Origin: Bacteroidetes bacterium UBA4416
Lineage (GTDB): Bacteria; Bacteroidota; Bacteroidia; B-17B0; Aurantibacillaceae
Length of the DNA stretch: 26,818 nt
Direction of reading: 5' to 3'
Assembly (NCBI GenBank): GCA_002390745.1
Contig: DGQK01000072.1
Location: forward strand, 1 to 26,818
In this document: one piece after another, positions 16,596 through 24,840 of the stretch
Layout of the letters: every line of letters begins with the position of its first letter
Numbering within the stretch: the stretch's first letter is position 1
Notes under the pieces: generated by a model
Seen by the model: the letters and a program-made list of their open reading frames with translations, nothing else
Databases searched by the model: none
Told to the model about the DNA's origin: nothing
Position numbers and translations under genes: made by a program

Positions 16596-17200
16596 TGTTA
16601 TTTTCCGATACATACCTCACCATCGGGGAGCCCGCAGAAGCGCTGTTTAAAGATAAGGGCAGTAAATTCATCGGGCTGGCCTACCCCGTGCAAAATGAAC
16701 AGCAGGTGAAAGAGATTTTGCAGGGACTGAAAAAAGAACACCATACTGCCAACCACCATTGCTATGCCTACCGCCTGGGACCCGACAAGCTTACGTTCAG
16801 GGCCAATGACGATGGCGAGCCCTCCAATACTGCCGGAAGACCCATCCTGGGGCAGATCCAGTCCAATGACCTCACGGATATTCTCATTGTGGTGGTGCGC
16901 TATTTCGGCGGTACCCTGCTCGGTGTGAGCGGCCTTATTCATGCTTACAAAACAACAGCCGCCGAAGTCATCAGCGTAGCCACGATCGTCGAAAAACAGA
17001 TCCTGTTTTCCTACACCATCCGTTTTTCCTTTGAAAAGCTGAACGATGTGATGAAGATCCTCAAGCAATCGGAAGCGAAGATAACGGCGCAGGAATTTGA
17101 CAACGATTGCAGGATCAGCTTTCATATCCGGAAAGCCAACAGTGAAGCCTGCGAGGAAAAACTGAAGAAGACGGAAGGCCTGACCCTGGAATACCGGTAA
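16595..17200 (+). CDS. YigZ/IMPACT family protein
   Basis: A 201-aa UPF0029 protein related to eukaryotic IMPACT, a translation-stress regulator; the bacterial function is not settled. The N-terminal domain (1-125) has GSKFIGLAYPV, the HHCYAYRLG segment, DDGEPSNTAGRPILGQI and VVVRYFGGTLLGVSGLIHAY, all hallmark stretches. The C-terminal part (about 135-201) is the DUF1949 ferredoxin-like domain. The start overlaps the transporter stop by 1 nt. It is complete. Confidence 0.93.
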   Translation: MLFSDTYLTIGEPAEALFKDKGSKFIGLAYPVQNEQQVKEILQGLKKEHHTANHHCYAYRLGPDKLTFRANDDGEPSNTAGRPILGQIQSNDLTDILIVVVRYFGGTLLGVSGLIHAYKTTAAEVISVATIVEKQILFSYTIRFSFEKLNDVMKILKQSEAKITAQEFDNDCRISFHIRKANSEACEEKLKKTEGLTLEYR

Positions 17201-17207
17201 GGATTAC

Positions 17208-17687
17208 ATGTTTGCAACGATGAAACGGAAAACAACGATCAAACTCTTGCTCAGCGATGCAGAGAAACGAACGCTCAGAGCCGGCAAGCTGAAAATAGCG
17301 GAGCTTCTGAACTTCGCGGTGGATGAGCTGGCTGTGCTGCTGGATGTGCCTTTGGAGCGTGCCAAAGAAATTCATGCCCTGGCGGAGTTTCAGACCATTC
17401 CCTCGATCGGGATTAAATTTGCTGAAGACCTGATTTTCCTGGGGCGCTATTCTGTCAGCGAGCTGAAAGAAACCAGCGGCGCCGCTTTGCTTGATGAGTA
17501 TGAATTCAAAAAAGGGTATAGGGTAGACCCTTGCGTGGAAGACCAGTTCCGCCTTGCGGTGCATTATGCCAATACACAGGATGTCAGCAGGAACTGGTGG
17601 GATTTTACCAAAGAGCGGAAAGCCTACAGGGAAAAGAACGGTTACCCGGCAAACAGGCCGAAAGCGCCCTGGCATGAGCACCGCTAA
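17208..17687 (+). CDS. Cdd1-like helix-hairpin-helix protein
   Basis: A 159-aa protein matching the Cdd1 ('pathogenicity locus') family of helix-hairpin-helix proteins by its overall pattern. The HhH-like segment lies at about 63-85 (FQTIPSIGIKFAEDLIFLGRYS). The C-terminal block (FRLAVHYANTQD, NWWDFTKERKAYREKNGYP) is also characteristic. HhH domains usually bind DNA without sequence specificity, but no role has been firmly established for this family. It starts 7 nt after yigZ. An alternative start is ATG 17220, which removes four residues. It is likely cytoplasmic. Confidence 0.82.
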   Translation: MFATMKRKTTIKLLLSDAEKRTLRAGKLKIAELLNFAVDELAVLLDVPLERAKEIHALAEFQTIPSIGIKFAEDLIFLGRYSVSELKETSGAALLDEYEFKKGYRVDPCVEDQFRLAVHYANTQDVSRNWWDFTKERKAYREKNGYPANRPKAPWHEHR

Positions 17688-17717
17688 GCCCGGTTATGAA
17701 ACCTGTCGGGTTTGGCT

Positions 17718-17725
17718 TATCTTTG
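17718..17725 (+). promoter_or_regulatory. TAnnTTTG box against the aminotransferase start
   Basis: TATCTTTG fits the Bacteroidota -7 consensus exactly and ends 3 nt before the ATG at 17729, the same spacing seen for yicC. No TTTG lies at -33 spacing (a TTTG at 17711-17714 is too close). If active, it would yield a leaderless transcript independent of the upstream operon. Confidence 0.4.
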
Positions 17726-17728
17726 CGC

Positions 17729-18922
17729 ATGCATTTTTCCAACCGCCAGCTATTTCTGAATCACGTGGCCCAGGTGTCGCCCAAACCGATGGACCTGGAG
17801 ATCGTTAAGGCAGAAGGTGTTTACCTTCACGACAGCCAGGGTAAATCCTACATTGATTTTATTTCCGGGATCTCCGTGAGCAATGTGGGTCACTGCCATC
17901 CTCACGTGGTGAAAGCCATTCAAAAGCAGGCAGAAACCTATATGCACCTGATGGTGTACGGCGAATATGTGCAGGCACCGCAGATCCTTCTGGCGAAGGC
18001 GCTTACCGATTTGTTGCCGGAGCACCTGAACTCCGTATTCTATACCAATTCGGGAACGGAAGCTACGGAAGGTGCCCTGAAGCTGGCCAAGCGGGTAACA
18101 GGAAGAACGGAGATCGTTTGCTTTAAAGATGCCTACCACGGCAGTTCTCATGGCTCGCTGAGCGTGATGGGTAATGAGAGCTTCAAGCAGGCCTTCCGGC
18201 CCTTGTTGCCGGATATCAGGATCCTGGAATATAATTCCATTGAAGAAGCCATGGAAGGGATCAGCGACAGAACAGCAGCTGTGATCCTGGAGCCCGTACA
18301 AAGCGAGACCGGTTATACCGTAGCAAGCAACGGGTTTCTGAAAGCGCTCCGCACGCGCTGCACGGAAACCGGCGCCCTGCTCATCCTCGATGAGGTCCAG
18401 AATGGCTTTGGCCGAAGCGGCACTCTTTTCGCCTTTGAGCAAACGGGCATTGCGCCCGATATTCTCCTGCTGGCAAAGGGCATGGGAGGTGGCTTGCCTA
18501 TCGGCTGCTTCATTAGCTCCAGGGAATTGCTGAATGAATTTACATACAACCCTGTTTTGGGAAACATCAATACCTTTGGTGGCAATGCGGTGTGCTGTGC
18601 CGCGTCCCTGGCTTGCCTCCAGGTCATACAGAAGGAACAGCTGCTGAACGATGTTGCGCAAAAATCGGAGCTGATCCGCTCCCTGCTTACGCATCCGGCC
18701 ATTAAGCAGATCAAAGGGAAAGGATTGATGCTATCGGTGGATTTCGGAGAAGCCGATCTCAATATGAAGATCATCGAAGCCTGCGTACAAAACGGATTGA
18801 TTGTCGATTGGTTTTTATTTAATGCCCATTCAATGCGTATCGCACCGCCGCTGGTTATTACAGAAGAAGAGATCCATAAAGCCTGTGCGATCATTCTGAA
18901 ATGTATCGATGAGGTCTTTTAG
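17729..18922 (+). CDS. Class III PLP-dependent aminotransferase (acetylornithine/ornithine/GABA type)
   Basis: A 397-aa fold-type I, class III aminotransferase. The PLP lysine is K250 (LLLAKGMGGGLPIG). The cofactor-ring Asp is D221 in LILDEVQNGFGRSG. NSGTEATEGALKLAKR (107-122) and AYHGSSHGSLSVMG (135-148) bind the phosphate side. I start at ATG 17729, matching relatives that begin with xxSNRQLFL; an upstream ATG at 17696 would overlap a probable promoter box. The family covers acetylornithine, ornithine and 4-aminobutyrate aminotransferases, and the sequence alone does not settle which. No arginine-biosynthesis gene is nearby. No clear terminator follows; only weak hairpins lie near 18982-19018 and 19033-19057. 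Confidence 0.92.
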   Translation: MHFSNRQLFLNHVAQVSPKPMDLEIVKAEGVYLHDSQGKSYIDFISGISVSNVGHCHPHVVKAIQKQAETYMHLMVYGEYVQAPQILLAKALTDLLPEHLNSVFYTNSGTEATEGALKLAKRVTGRTEIVCFKDAYHGSSHGSLSVMGNESFKQAFRPLLPDIRILEYNSIEEAMEGISDRTAAVILEPVQSETGYTVASNGFLKALRTRCTETGALLILDEVQNGFGRSGTLFAFEQTGIAPDILLLAKGMGGGLPIGCFISSRELLNEFTYNPVLGNINTFGGNAVCCAASLACLQVIQKEQLLNDVAQKSELIRSLLTHPAIKQIKGKGLMLSVDFGEADLNMKIIEACVQNGLIVDWFLFNAHSMRIAPPLVITEEEIHKACAIILKCIDEVF

Positions 18923-19066
18923 ACGTATAGTCCGCAGAGAAACACCGTTAAGAATAGTACGCTTGTGTTCTTGGCAGCCGCGATGAGGTATACGGGGATT
19001 CCGGAAAATATCCTCATCCAGGTGGAGATTAGTTCACCACCTGTTGTCGGTTGGTGATCATGTGTG

Positions 19067-20530
19067 TTAAAGGTCTACCAACGCCACCAGAAGCTTCTCA
19101 ATTTTCAGTTTAGCTTCTTTCGGAGAGCAATCGTAATTGTTGAAGAGAACCGAAAAGGCCAGTTCCTTTCCCGATTTTGTTTTTACATAGCCGCAATAGC
19201 CCCGTGCGCGGTTAATATAGCCTGTTTTAGCACGCATGTTGTTTTCTGCAAACGTACCTCTGCACAGGCTGGCCATGCTTCCGCTTTTTCCCGCTACCGG
19301 GAGTGATGCGTTGAAGGCAGGATAAAGCAGGCTGTCCCGCGAGATCTTGGAAAGGATAGTTGCCTGCAATTTTGTGGTAAGGGTATTGGCGCGCGATAAG
19401 CCGCTGCCATCGCTCATGTGCAGGCCCGATACATCCACGCCGCGTTCTTTCCAATAGGCTTCCACAGCGTCTATGCCATTATCAGTTGTTCCCTGTTTGC
19501 CGGTTTTGGCCGCGCCAATGGTTTTTAGAAGGCTCTCCGCATAATGATTATTGCTCTTGGTGTTGGTATAGAAGACAATTTTTTCGAGTGTGGGGGAAAC
19601 GTGTGTGTGAACCAGCAGCTCCGGCTTATACACAAAGGCGTCGGGAGTTTCATTCACCAGGGCTTTACTGTCTTTCGTTGCCAGGAGCGCTTGCTTGTTC
19701 AGTTCAAGAAGGAGGCTTGATCCAAAGTACAAGGCCGGATCCGGCATCTGAGCTTCCACTTCGTAATTTTTCTGGTTAGGAGGAATGGTGCCGCTGACCT
19801 TGCGTGTGTAACCGTTGGGGTCGCCATACACAAACGCATCGTCTTCTGTGCCATAGGCTTTCACAGACGATTGCACGGACATGTTCTTTTCAAAATAATC
19901 AGGCTTGATCCTGACGAGGCTGGCAGCAGAACCCGCTTCCGCTGTGGAGTAGAACAGGGAAAATTTATTGTCGCGGTACGATAAGCCATTGGCGCCTGCA
20001 CCGAAGTAATTGCCGATGTCGCTCCAGATCCAGCTTCCCGGAATGCTGTTGTCGAAACAGGACGCATCCGCCTTCACAGTTCCTTTTATTTTTTTAATGC
20101 CTTTGGCTTTCAGTTTTTTGATGAAGGTGCCAAGGAATACAGAGTCGCTGCTGTAAAAATAAGAGGAGTTGAAGGAAGGGTCTCCGCTGCCTTTGATAAG
20201 CAGATCGCCGTTGCAGATGCCGGTAGCAGCATCCGGATTTTCTGTCAGGTAGACGTTGGTTTTATACGTGTAATTTTTTCCGAGGATTCCCAATGCTGCC
20301 GAGGTTGTCACAATTTTGAGGGTGCTGGCAGGGATCATGGCCATGTTGGACTGGTATTCCTTCAGGGTTTTTCCTGTGGCTGCCTCCATCACACAAAAGC
20401 TGATCTGCGCATGCTGCAGGTCCTTGTCGGTCTGGTACGACTTCAGGATGTCCTCAATGCTCTTCTGTGGCCGGGCATGCAGGGCAAGAACGCAGAGCAG
20501 GGAAAGAAGAGAAAAGCGGATTGTGTTCAT
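19067..20530 (-). CDS. dacB: D-alanyl-D-alanine carboxypeptidase/endopeptidase, PBP4 type (peptidase S13)
   Basis: A 487-aa periplasmic penicillin-binding protein that trims or cleaves peptidoglycan cross-links. A signal peptide covers about 1-21 (MNTIRFSLLSLLCVLALHAR). The SxxK catalytic motif is S69-TLK72 in IPASTLKIVTTSAALG. The family's long insert domain follows. Downstream, TKSNNHYAESLLK carries the SxN triad, HMSDGSGLSRANTLT is the usual S13 stretch, and RAKTGYI supplies the KTG box. The length is normal for the family. It is monocistronic, convergent with the aminotransferase and divergent from the TrmN6-like gene. Confidence 0.94.
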   Translation of the reverse strand: MNTIRFSLLSLLCVLALHARPQKSIEDILKSYQTDKDLQHAQISFCVMEAATGKTLKEYQSNMAMIPASTLKIVTTSAALGILGKNYTYKTNVYLTENPDAATGICNGDLLIKGSGDPSFNSSYFYSSDSVFLGTFIKKLKAKGIKKIKGTVKADASCFDNSIPGSWIWSDIGNYFGAGANGLSYRDNKFSLFYSTAEAGSAASLVRIKPDYFEKNMSVQSSVKAYGTEDDAFVYGDPNGYTRKVSGTIPPNQKNYEVEAQMPDPALYFGSSLLLELNKQALLATKDSKALVNETPDAFVYKPELLVHTHVSPTLEKIVFYTNTKSNNHYAESLLKTIGAAKTGKQGTTDNGIDAVEAYWKERGVDVSGLHMSDGSGLSRANTLTTKLQATILSKISRDSLLYPAFNASLPVAGKSGSMASLCRGTFAENNMRAKTGYINRARGYCGYVKTKSGKELAFSVLFNNYDCSPKEAKLKIEKLLVALVDL

Positions 20531-20626
20531 GAGCGGATCTTGTAAGCGTAGGCATTATTTCCTGTTGGCCTGGCAGTCTTGTTTTTTTGCGCAGCAGGCC
20601 ATACGGTATAAGCCGCAACAATAGCT

Positions 20627-20654
20627 AAAAAATCCGGAAATGAAAAGCCGGATT
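20627..20654 (-). terminator. Terminator-like hairpin upstream of dacB
   Basis: Read on the minus strand, a 7-bp perfect stem (plus 20631-20637 with 20648-20654, loop 10 nt) is followed by six T. It sits about 100 nt upstream of the dacB start and no minus-strand gene lies before it in the window. It could stop antisense transcription from the neighbouring gene or be a chance fold. The stem is short. Confidence 0.3.
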
Positions 20655-20746
20655 CCCACAGGTTTAACTTTTTTTGTTAATTTAGAAAACCGAAATGCTT
20701 TTTTTTGTTTTAACTTTAAAAGTAAAATTTTTCATTTAATGGTTTT

Positions 20747-21463
20747 ATGCCCGGGACTTCATTTGCGTTTAAGCAATTTATAATCCATCAGGACCGCTGT
20801 GCCATGAAAGTAGGGACCGACGCGGTATTATTAGGGGCATGGATTGTGCCTAACGGCAGCAAATCAATCCTCGATATCGGTACAGGCACAGGCATCATCG
20901 CCCTTATGCTGGCCCAGAAAACAGAAGCACGGATCGACGCCATCGATATCGACGAAAATGCGGTTAAGCAGGCTTCGCAAAATATTTCTGAAAGCAAGTT
21001 CGCCAGCAGGATCCATGTGTCTCAATATTCCTTCCAGGACTACGCCAAAGCGACTGATCGTAAATTTAACCTGATCGTTTCCAATCCTCCTTATTTTGAG
21101 CAATGCCTGAAATCATCCGATGAGCAGCGCTCGCAGGCGCGCCATGCCTATACGCTTCCCTTCGAGGAATTGCTGGAGGGCGTTCTGAAAATCCTGGATC
21201 CCAAAGGCAAATTTTGCCTGATCCTGCCAAAGCCGGAGGCAGAGCGGTTCAGGCTGATGGCCGAAAAGAAAGGACTTTACCTGTCGAAATTATTGCGGGT
21301 GAAATCGCGTGCGGATAAAGACACCGACAAGCGCCACCTCATGCAGTTTGAATTTGTGCCTACCGAGTTCTCGGAAAAAACCCTGGTGATCGAAAAGGGT
21401 GGAAGGCACGACTACACCGAGGAATACAGGGAGTTCACCAAAGATTACTACCTTAATTTTTAG
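20747..21463 (+). CDS. trmN6: tRNA1(Val) (adenine(37)-N6)-methyltransferase, TrmN6-like
   Basis: A 238-aa class I SAM-dependent methyltransferase expected to add N6-methyl to A37 of valine tRNA. The SAM-binding motif is ILDIGTGTGI (41-50), followed by the acidic end of the next strand (AIDIDENAV). The N6-adenine methylase motif is SNPPY (112-116). The start FAFKQFIIHQDRCAMKVGTDAVLLGAW is typical of the YfiC/TrmN6 family, and the length fits. The 216-nt upstream region is AT-rich (runs of T) and should carry its promoter; I could not point to a single convincing box. Confidence 0.92.
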   Translation: MPGTSFAFKQFIIHQDRCAMKVGTDAVLLGAWIVPNGSKSILDIGTGTGIIALMLAQKTEARIDAIDIDENAVKQASQNISESKFASRIHVSQYSFQDYAKATDRKFNLIVSNPPYFEQCLKSSDEQRSQARHAYTLPFEELLEGVLKILDPKGKFCLILPKPEAERFRLMAEKKGLYLSKLLRVKSRADKDTDKRHLMQFEFVPTEFSEKTLVIEKGGRHDYTEEYREFTKDYYLNF

Positions 21464-21492
21464 TCCTTCTGGACATTATCCATTTATTTTTC

Positions 21493-21500
21493 TATCTTTA
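21493..21500 (+). promoter_or_regulatory. Possible -7 box of the TPR gene
   Basis: TATCTTTA matches TAnnTTTG at all but the last base and ends 19 nt before the ATG at 21520, a usual distance for a short leader. No clear TTTG -33 element is seen upstream in the AT-rich gap after the TrmN6-like gene. Confidence 0.35.
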
Positions 21501-21519
21501 ATTCGTTACTAACAAAACG

Positions 21520-22572
21520 ATGATGCAAAAGATAGTCTTGGTTAGCCTCGGACTGCTGTGTTTTCAGGTAAATGCACAGGATACCGTAAAAGTTAAAACG
21601 AACCTCACCCCCGCCCAGGAAGCTGAAAATGCTTACAACCAGGGACTGGAATTCATGAATCAGAAAAACACGGACATGGCGATCGAGAGCTTCTCGAAGG
21701 CCATCAACCTGAATCCGTCTTTTGAGAAAGCCTACTACAACAGGGGTTTTGCAAAGTTTGAATCGAAAAACTACCAGGGCTCTCTCGACGATTACACTAA
21801 AGCGCTGGGCCTTAAAGCCCTTTATCCCGATGCGCTCTACGGAAAGGCTCAAAGCTTTTATGCCCTTCATCAAAACGATTCCTGCCTTTCTTACCTTAAT
21901 AAAACCACGCTCGTGGACGAAGCTTACAGCAAAGCTTATTACCTGGCCGGGCAATTGAAATTTGAAAGCGGCGATTACAAGGAAGCAGTTGCTGAATACG
22001 ATAAGGCGATTGCCGCGAGGCCCGATTATGCCTATGCATACAACGACCGTGCTTCTGCCAAAAGGCAGCTGGGCGACGATGCCGGCGCCATTGCGGATTA
22101 TGAAAAAGCGGTGGCAAGCGATCCCACTATGTATTTTGCGTATAACAACCTGGGCTCCTGCAAGCGCAACAAAGGCGACCATGCCGGAGCGATCGGGGCC
22201 TACAATAAGGCCCTTTCCCTGAAGCCCGATTATTACCTGGCGCTCAACAACCGTGGCTCGGCAAAGCTCAACAGCAATGACATCAATGGCGCTATCGCTG
22301 ATTTTGATGCCGCCCTTCGCCAGAAGGCGGATTATGCATTGGCAATGAATAACATGGCTTCCGCCTATATTAAGAAAAAAGATTATAAAGCAGCGGAAGA
22401 CTGGGTGAACAAAGCGATCAGGGCCGACGCCAAAGCAGGTGCCGCCTACCTGAACAGGGGAATCATCAAACAAATGCAGCAGAATGAAGAGGGAGCCTGC
22501 GAAGACTGGAAAAAAGCCGCAGAGCTGGGGATCCCGGAAGGAAAACGGTATGCTTCCGGATTGTGCGATTAG
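21520..22572 (+). CDS. Secreted/periplasmic TPR-repeat protein
   Basis: A 350-aa protein with a signal peptide (about 1-19, ending VNAQ) and roughly eight tetratricopeptide repeats from residue 35 to the end. Recurrent units read A-Y-NRG-x-AK...Y-x-GA-x-DYxKA, for example YYNRGFAKFESKNYQGSLDDYTKAL and YAYNDRASAKRQLGDDAGAIADYEKAV. TPR arrays are protein-binding scaffolds. It starts at ATG 21520, with a second ATG at the next codon. It lies 117 nt upstream of the PorE-like gene; the gap has no evident terminator, so co-transcription is possible. The partner is unknown. Confidence 0.9.
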   Translation: MMQKIVLVSLGLLCFQVNAQDTVKVKTNLTPAQEAENAYNQGLEFMNQKNTDMAIESFSKAINLNPSFEKAYYNRGFAKFESKNYQGSLDDYTKALGLKALYPDALYGKAQSFYALHQNDSCLSYLNKTTLVDEAYSKAYYLAGQLKFESGDYKEAVAEYDKAIAARPDYAYAYNDRASAKRQLGDDAGAIADYEKAVASDPTMYFAYNNLGSCKRNKGDHAGAIGAYNKALSLKPDYYLALNNRGSAKLNSNDINGAIADFDAALRQKADYALAMNNMASAYIKKKDYKAAEDWVNKAIRADAKAGAAYLNRGIIKQMQQNEEGACEDWKKAAELGIPEGKRYASGLCD

Positions 22573-22689
22573 GTGCCTTTGGTTCTAATGAAATAAGCCC
22601 AGGATTAATGTTCACTGTTCGATGATGTTATTCACCTTAAGCAGCAAGCATTGATAAATGAAAAATGACTATCACGATACACTAGCTAT

Positions 22690-24837
22690 ATGAATACATT
22701 TAAGACGATTTTAGCGCTGTTTTTTATAAGTACATCGGTACTGGCACAGAATGTGGAATTTGAAAAGGCTAATTTCCCTGACAGGAAAGACCAGCTGAAA
22801 GAGGCCCGGAAAGCGCTGGATGAGGGGAAGGATGCTTTTGTCCTGGGAAGGAAAGAATACCAGTTTATCCTTGACGAGTATGTGAATGCACACGGCTATT
22901 ATCCTGTGAGCAGGAACGATTACAGGCATGCCGGCGATATTTATTTCAAGCAGGCAAAACCTTTTCTGGAAAAAGCCCAGGAGTTCAATCCGAACAATGC
23001 CGATCTCAACTACATGTTAGGCTTTATTTCCTTCAACCTGAATGCGCAATCGCCTGAAGCCATCAAGTACCTGGAAAAAGCATACTCGCTGAATCCGCAG
23101 ATCCCGGAGGATGGTATTTACCTGCTCGGCTGGGCCTGCCAGATCAACCTGAAATGGGACGACGCCATTAAGTATTACCAGGCAGCGATGAGCCGGTATT
23201 CGGCCAATGCAAAAGCGAATGCCGTGCCGATGGCCGATGTTACCAAAAAGATCCAGGAGTGTAAAACCGGCAAATTGTTAGTGGCAAATCCGCAGCGTAT
23301 TTTTGTTGAGAACCTGGGGCCGGAGATCAATACGATTTATCCGGAGTACAGCGCGTTTATCACCGCTGATGAGTCGATGATCGCTTTCACGGCTTGCCGT
23401 AACACCACCACAGGAGGAAAAAGCGATGGGGAGAACGGCGGCTATTTTGAGGACCTCTACATTTCCGGCAAGAAAGGACGCAAATGGGCACCTGCACAGA
23501 ACTTCGGGCCTGTTGTGAACAGCGAGGACCACGATGCCACAGCGGGCCTCTCATCCGACGGGACGATCCTGTTCGTCTATAAATTCAAGGAAAAAGACGG
23601 GGGAGACATTTATGTGAGCTACCTGAACGGTAATGTGTGGACCAAGCCCGAACACCTCAATAAAAATATCAATTCCAAAGCGCACGAATCGTCTGTGAGC
23701 TTGTCTTATGATGGCAAACGCCTCTATTTTGTGAGCGATCGTGAAGGCGGACTGGGCGACCGCGATATTTACTATTCCGATAAAGATGCGAAAGGCGAGT
23801 GGGGCCCGGCGGTGAATGCAGGCCCTGTGCTGAATACAAAATACGCCGAAGAAGGTGTGTTCATCCACCCCGATGGCAAAACGATTTATTTCAGCTCGAA
23901 AGGGCATAATACCATGGGCGGCTACGATATTTTTAAATCCGTATTTGAGAACGGGGCCTGGAGCGAACCTGAAAACCTGGGCTATCCGATCAACGGGCCT
24001 GATGACGACGTGTTCTTCGTGATCAACGGTAGCGGACATCACGGTTATTTCGCGTCTGCAAAACAGGGCGGCTATGGCGACAAGGATATTTACAAGATCA
24101 CCTTCCTGGGTCCTGAAAAAGCACCGCTGCTGATGAATGAAGACAATCTCCTGGCCAGCGTGACAGCGCCTGTGAGCGAGTTCAAAGCTGAAAAGATAGA
24201 GTCGAGCGGGCCGAAGATGACCATCCTCAAAGGGGTGGTTTCCGATGAGCAAACCAAACAGCCCCTGGAGGCAAGCATTGAGCTGGTGGATAATACGAAG
24301 AACGAAGTGATTGCGGTATTCAAATCGAACAGCACCACCGGCAAATACCTGGTATCGCTGCCAAGCGGCAAAAACTATGGAATCGCTGTGAAGAAAGAGG
24401 GCTACCTTTTCCACTCGGAGAACTTCGATTTGCCGGCAAGCGCCAACTTCCAGGAAGTGGAAAAGAACATCGAGCTGAAGAAGATCGATATCGGCAAAAC
24501 GATCACGCTGCGTAACATTTTCTTCGATTTCGATAAAGCCACGATACGTCCCGAATCAGCGAATGAGCTCGACAGGCTTATCAAATTGCTGAGCGAGAAC
24601 CCGACCATCAAAATAGAGCTGGGAAGCCATACCGATAGCAAAGGCAGTGATGACTATAACCAGAAGTTATCGCAGTCGCGCTCCCAGTCGGTGGTGACCT
24701 ACCTGATCGGAAAGGGTATTGCCGGCGACAGGCTGGTAGCCAAAGGTTATGGCGAAACGGTTCCGGTGGCCAGCAACGATACCGACGAAGGCCGGCAAAT
24801 GAACAGGCGCACTGATTTTAAAATTTTGAGTAAATAA
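22690..24837 (+). CDS. PorE-like TPR / PD40 propeller / regulatory domain / OmpA protein
   Basis: A 715-aa envelope protein. Residues 1-20 are a signal peptide ending LAQ, with no lipobox Cys. Residues about 30-195 hold TPR-like helices (AKPFLEKAQEFNPNNADLNY, AIKYLEKAYSLNP). Residues about 200-475 are a PD40/WD40-like propeller with repeated SxDGKxLYFVSDREGGxGxxDIY units. Residues 510-595 are a carboxypeptidase-regulatory-like beta-sandwich (LKGVVSDEQTKQPLEASIEL). Residues 605-712 are an OmpA-like peptidoglycan-binding domain (IFFDFDKATIRPES, SHTDSKGSDDYNQ) with D649 and R664 at the 15-residue spacing of OmpA D271/R286. This domain order is that of P. gingivalis PorE, a T9SS component that ties the machinery to peptidoglycan. 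Bacteroidota often have several such paralogues, so a true PorE role is inferred. A kinase gene follows after 3 nt. Confidence 0.87.
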   Translation: MNTFKTILALFFISTSVLAQNVEFEKANFPDRKDQLKEARKALDEGKDAFVLGRKEYQFILDEYVNAHGYYPVSRNDYRHAGDIYFKQAKPFLEKAQEFNPNNADLNYMLGFISFNLNAQSPEAIKYLEKAYSLNPQIPEDGIYLLGWACQINLKWDDAIKYYQAAMSRYSANAKANAVPMADVTKKIQECKTGKLLVANPQRIFVENLGPEINTIYPEYSAFITADESMIAFTACRNTTTGGKSDGENGGYFEDLYISGKKGRKWAPAQNFGPVVNSEDHDATAGLSSDGTILFVYKFKEKDGGDIYVSYLNGNVWTKPEHLNKNINSKAHESSVSLSYDGKRLYFVSDREGGLGDRDIYYSDKDAKGEWGPAVNAGPVLNTKYAEEGVFIHPDGKTIYFSSKGHNTMGGYDIFKSVFENGAWSEPENLGYPINGPDDDVFFVINGSGHHGYFASAKQGGYGDKDIYKITFLGPEKAPLLMNEDNLLASVTAPVSEFKAEKIESSGPKMTILKGVVSDEQTKQPLEASIELVDNTKNEVIAVFKSNSTTGKYLVSLPSGKNYGIAVKKEGYLFHSENFDLPASANFQEVEKNIELKKIDIGKTITLRNIFFDFDKATIRPESANELDRLIKLLSENPTIKIELGSHTDSKGSDDYNQKLSQSRSQSVVTYLIGKGIAGDRLVAKGYGETVPVASNDTDEGRQMNRRTDFKILSK

Positions 24838-24840
24838 TTT

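Noticed and set aside
17750..18694. 314-codon minus-strand open frame across the aminotransferase
   Set aside because: The plus strand encodes a complete class III aminotransferase with the PLP lysine; the antisense frame has no motif.
18982..19057. Weak hairpins between the aminotransferase and dacB as a shared terminator
   Set aside because: Stems are 7-9 bp with bulges and neither strand has a T-run after them.
21484..22473. 329-codon minus-strand open frame across the TPR gene
   Set aside because: It is antisense to an unmistakable TPR repeat array with a signal peptide; the regularity of the opposite strand keeps this frame open.
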